The notes under the pieces: generated by a model
What the model was told of the DNA's origin: nothing
The model's input: only the letters and a program-made list of their open reading frames with translations
Databases searched by the model: none
Assembly: GCA_038117265.1 (NCBI GenBank)
Contig: JAYOFO010000051.1
Span: 1 to 17,235, forward strand
Length of the DNA stretch: 17,235 bases
Reading direction: 5' to 3'
Origin: JAYPUG01 sp038117265
GTDB lineage: Bacteria > Pseudomonadota > Alphaproteobacteria > UBA6615
Program-made: the position numbers and the translations under genes
In this document: piece by piece, positions 15,388 through 17,235 of the stretch
Numbering within the stretch: position 1 is the stretch's first letter
Layout of the letters: each line of letters opens with the position of its first letter

Positions 15388-15891
15388 ATGTCGGATAGCG
15401 ATGCCGGTCGCGAGACCGCCCGGAATCGGAAAGTCAAACTCGACGCGATCGACCGCCGCATCCTCGCCAATCTTCGCGACGAGGGGCGGTTGACCAATGT
15501 CGAGCTGGCGCGCCGTGCGGGAATATCCGCGCCGCCCTGCCTGCGCCGCGTGCGCGCGCTGGAATCGGCCGGCTATATCAAGGGCTATCACGCCGAACTC
15601 GATGCCGAGAAACTCGGCTACGAAGTCGCCTTCCACGCGCTCGTCGGGCTCGACAGCCAATCCGAGACCGTTCTGTCGGGCTTCGAGAAACTGGTGGCCG
15701 AGTGGCCGGAGGTCCGGCGCTGCGACATGATCCGCGGCGGCGGCGATTTCATGCTCCGCATCGTGGCTCGCAATACCGCCCACGAGAATGCCCTGACAAC
15801 GCGCCTGACCGGCGCGCCGCACGTGTCGACGGTGCAGACCTTCCAGGTGATCCGGAGTTCGAAATTCGATTCGGGCGTGCCGGTCGACTAA
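15388..15891 (+). CDS. Lrp/AsnC-family transcriptional regulator
   Basis: A 167-residue regulator. After a polar N-terminal tail, residues about 17-75 form the helix-turn-helix domain (LDAIDRRILANLRDEGRLTN, VELARRAGISAPPCLRRVRA). Residues about 85-158 form the RAM effector domain (YEVAFHALVGLDSQSETV, VRRCDMIRGGGDFMLRIVAR), which usually binds amino acids and builds octamers. ATG 15388 is chosen because AGGTTTGAGG lies just before it and the family start fits; the frame is open from 15301, but the extra 29 residues are not conserved. Its ligand is unknown. I recall an Lrp gene next to greA, trxB and lsrB in rhizobia, so this is likely the same lineage of regulator. Confidence 0.9.
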   Translation: MSDSDAGRETARNRKVKLDAIDRRILANLRDEGRLTNVELARRAGISAPPCLRRVRALESAGYIKGYHAELDAEKLGYEVAFHALVGLDSQSETVLSGFEKLVAEWPEVRRCDMIRGGGDFMLRIVARNTAHENALTTRLTGAPHVSTVQTFQVIRSSKFDSGVPVD

Positions 15892-15907
15892 CCGGGTGAA
15901 TAGCCCC

Positions 15908-15935
15908 GGCCGATACCTGCCGGTATCGAGCGGCC
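15908..15935. terminator. Bidirectional hairpin between convergent lrp and greA
   Basis: CGATACC (15911-15917) and GGTATCG (15922-15928) form a perfect 7-bp stem with loop TGCC, in the 43-base gap between the lrp and greA stops. There is no T-run on either strand, so it may work as a blocking stem or need Rho. Confidence 0.45.
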
Positions 15936-16408
15936 TAGCGGAAACGGACCGCGACAACCTCGAAATAACGCACGCCGTTCGGCGTCGTGACCTCGACATT
16001 GTCGCCGACCTCGCGGCCGATCAGCGCCTTGCCGAGCGGCGAGGCGATCGAGATCTTGCGCTGCTCGATGTCGGCTTCGAACTCGCCGACGAGCTGGTAG
16101 GTGGTCTCTTCGTCGGTTTCCTCGTCCGCGAGCTTCACCTTGGCGCCGAAGCGGACGGTCTTCCCCTTGAGCTTCGAGGTGTCGATGATCTCGGCACGCT
16201 TGGTCACGTCCTCGAGTTCGCCGATGCGCCCCTCGATGAAGCTCTGGCGCTCGCGCGCGGCGTGATACTCCGCATTCTCGGACAGGTCGCCATGCTCGCG
16301 CGCGGCCGCGATCGCCTTGACTATCGCCGGGCGTTCGACGGTCTTCAGGTTGCGCAACTCTGCCTGAAGGGCCTCGTGGCCCTCGCGGGTCATCGGGATT
16401 TTATCCAT
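15935..16408 (-). CDS. greA: Transcription elongation factor GreA
   Basis: A 157-residue protein, full family length. GreA rescues backtracked RNA polymerase by stimulating cleavage of the transcript 3' end. The N-terminal coiled coil (residues 1-75) starts with KIPMTREGHEALQAELRNLK and carries the tip acidic segment in AAREHGDLSENAEYHAARER (Asp and Glu positions that reach the active site). The C-terminal FKBP-like domain includes YQLVGEFEADIEQRKISIAS, SPLGKALIG and ending VRYFEVVAVRF. ATG 16408 is where similarity begins; the frame runs on to 16474 but is not conserved. No strong ribosome site is visible. The order carB then greA on the same strand is widespread in Alphaproteobacteria; the 107-base gap holds small stems but no clear terminator. 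Confidence 0.97.
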   Translation of the reverse strand: MDKIPMTREGHEALQAELRNLKTVERPAIVKAIAAAREHGDLSENAEYHAARERQSFIEGRIGELEDVTKRAEIIDTSKLKGKTVRFGAKVKLADEETDEETTYQLVGEFEADIEQRKISIASPLGKALIGREVGDNVEVTTPNGVRYFEVVAVRFR

Positions 16409-16515
16409 GGTTCGACCGCATTTCGATCGCTGTTCCGAAGGGCAGACTAAAACACCCGCCGGTGGTCGCTCCAAGCCAATTCGGCTTCGCGCGCACGCCC
16501 GACGGGCCTAAGTCG

Positions 16516-17235
16516 TTAAAATTCGCGATTAAAGTACGACTGAAGCGGCGCGACTTCAAGCCCGCCGCTGCGCATCGCCTCGATGGCGGCGACGGCGGCG
16601 CGTGCGCCGGCCACGGTCGTGTAGTAGGGAATCTTCTGGGTCAACGTGGTGCGCCGCAGGCTGTAGCTGTCGGAGATCGAACTGGCGCCCTCGGACGTGT
16701 TGAAGACGAGTTGAATCTCGCCATTCTGCATCGCGTCGACGATGTGGGGCCGCCCCTCGAGCACCTTGTTGACGGTCTCGACCGTGACGCCCGCGGCCGC
16801 CAGATGGCGGGCCGTGCCGCTGGTCGCGACGATCTCGAAGCCCATGGCGCTCAACCGGCGGGACAGGTCGACCATCGCCGGCTTGTCGCGTTCGCGCACG
16901 GAGATGAAGACCCGGCCGCTCGCTGGCACAATGGTGCCGCTGCCGATTTGCGATTTGGCGAAGGCGCGCCCGAAATCGCGGTCGAGGCCCATCACCTCGC
17001 CGGTCGACTTCATTTCGGGGCCCAGGATCGTGTCGACGCCGGGGAAGCGGGCGAACGGGAAGACCGCTTCCTTCACCGCGATGTGCGCAGGCGCGATCGT
17101 GTTGTCGGGCAGGTCGAATTCGGCTAGGCGCTCGCCGGCCATCACCCGCGCCGCGATCTTGGCGATCTGGACGCCGGTTGCCTTGGCGACGAAGGGCACG
17201 GTGCGGCTCGCGCGCGGGTTCACCTCGATCAGGTA
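16516..17235 (-). CDS. carB: Carbamoyl-phosphate synthase large subunit CarB, C-terminal part
   Basis: The gene runs off the right edge; about 239 C-terminal codons of a protein near 1,075 residues are present, ending at TAA 16516-16518. CarB makes carbamoyl phosphate from glutamine-derived ammonia, bicarbonate and two ATP, feeding arginine and pyrimidine synthesis. The fragment begins in the end of the second ATP-grasp domain (EVNPRASRTVPFVAKATG, then LGPEMKSTGEVMGLDRDFG). It continues into the methylglyoxal-synthase-like allosteric domain (GRVFISVRERDKPAMVDLSR, MGFEIVATSGTARHLAAAGV, HIVDAMQNGEIQLVFNT), which in enteric bacteria binds UMP and ornithine. The sequence looks intact with no frame break. 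Confidence 0.97.
   Translation of the reverse strand, partial: YLIEVNPRASRTVPFVAKATGVQIAKIAARVMAGERLAEFDLPDNTIAPAHIAVKEAVFPFARFPGVDTILGPEMKSTGEVMGLDRDFGRAFAKSQIGSGTIVPASGRVFISVRERDKPAMVDLSRRLSAMGFEIVATSGTARHLAAAGVTVETVNKVLEGRPHIVDAMQNGEIQLVFNTSEGASSISDSYSLRRTTLTQKIPYYTTVAGARAAVAAIEAMRSGGLEVAPLQSYFNREF

Overview
The window is GC-rich, densely coded chromosomal DNA from an alphaproteobacterium. The evidence is the carB-greA and trxB-lsrB gene neighbourhoods, the LsrB/VtlR-type LysR regulator, the ELM1-family protein and the gene spacing. The absence of rhizobial hallmarks and the mix of genes suggest a Rhodospirillales-like lineage, but that is only a guess. I see no insertion sequence, phage gene, CRISPR array, tRNA or rRNA.

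Layout, left to right. (1) 1-1534, plus strand: the end of glcE and all of glcF (glycolate oxidase). (2) 1539-1955, minus strand: a lipocalin-like gene interrupted by an in-frame amber codon. (3) 2169-5174, plus strand: a secreted TPR protein, an MFS transporter and msrP, the periplasmic molybdoenzyme that repairs oxidised methionine. msrP is followed by a clear intrinsic terminator at 5199-5236. (4) 5237-5519: the only stretch over 300 bases (5175-5519, including the terminator) without a protein gene. It contains a candidate minus-strand small RNA with a strong terminator, C/U-rich anti-Shine-Dalgarno motifs and an upstream LysR-type T-N11-A palindrome. (5) 5520-7442, minus: trxB then lsrB. 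(6) 7563-10371, minus: glutathione-dependent formaldehyde dehydrogenase (adhC), a dienelactone-hydrolase-family enzyme and a dihaem cytochrome c. (7) 10449-15209, minus: an apparent operon of an ELM1-family protein, a 2-oxoglutarate/Fe(II) oxygenase, a 658-residue protein I do not recognise, and a CorA-type transporter. (8) 15388-15891, plus: an Lrp/AsnC regulator with its own promoter, convergent with (9) minus-strand carB (cut by the window edge) and greA.

Several functions relate to redox and reactive-carbonyl stress: thioredoxin reductase, the LsrB regulator, MsrP and formaldehyde oxidation. The most interesting region is the lsrB-msrP gap. As I recall, rhizobial AbcR small RNAs lie beside lsrB/vtlR and are activated by that regulator in some species. 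The candidate here has the same position, loops with CUCCC motifs and a possible LysR box about 66 bases before a plausible start. The second is the ELM1 / oxygenase / 658-residue gene set, tightly coupled and with no function I can name.
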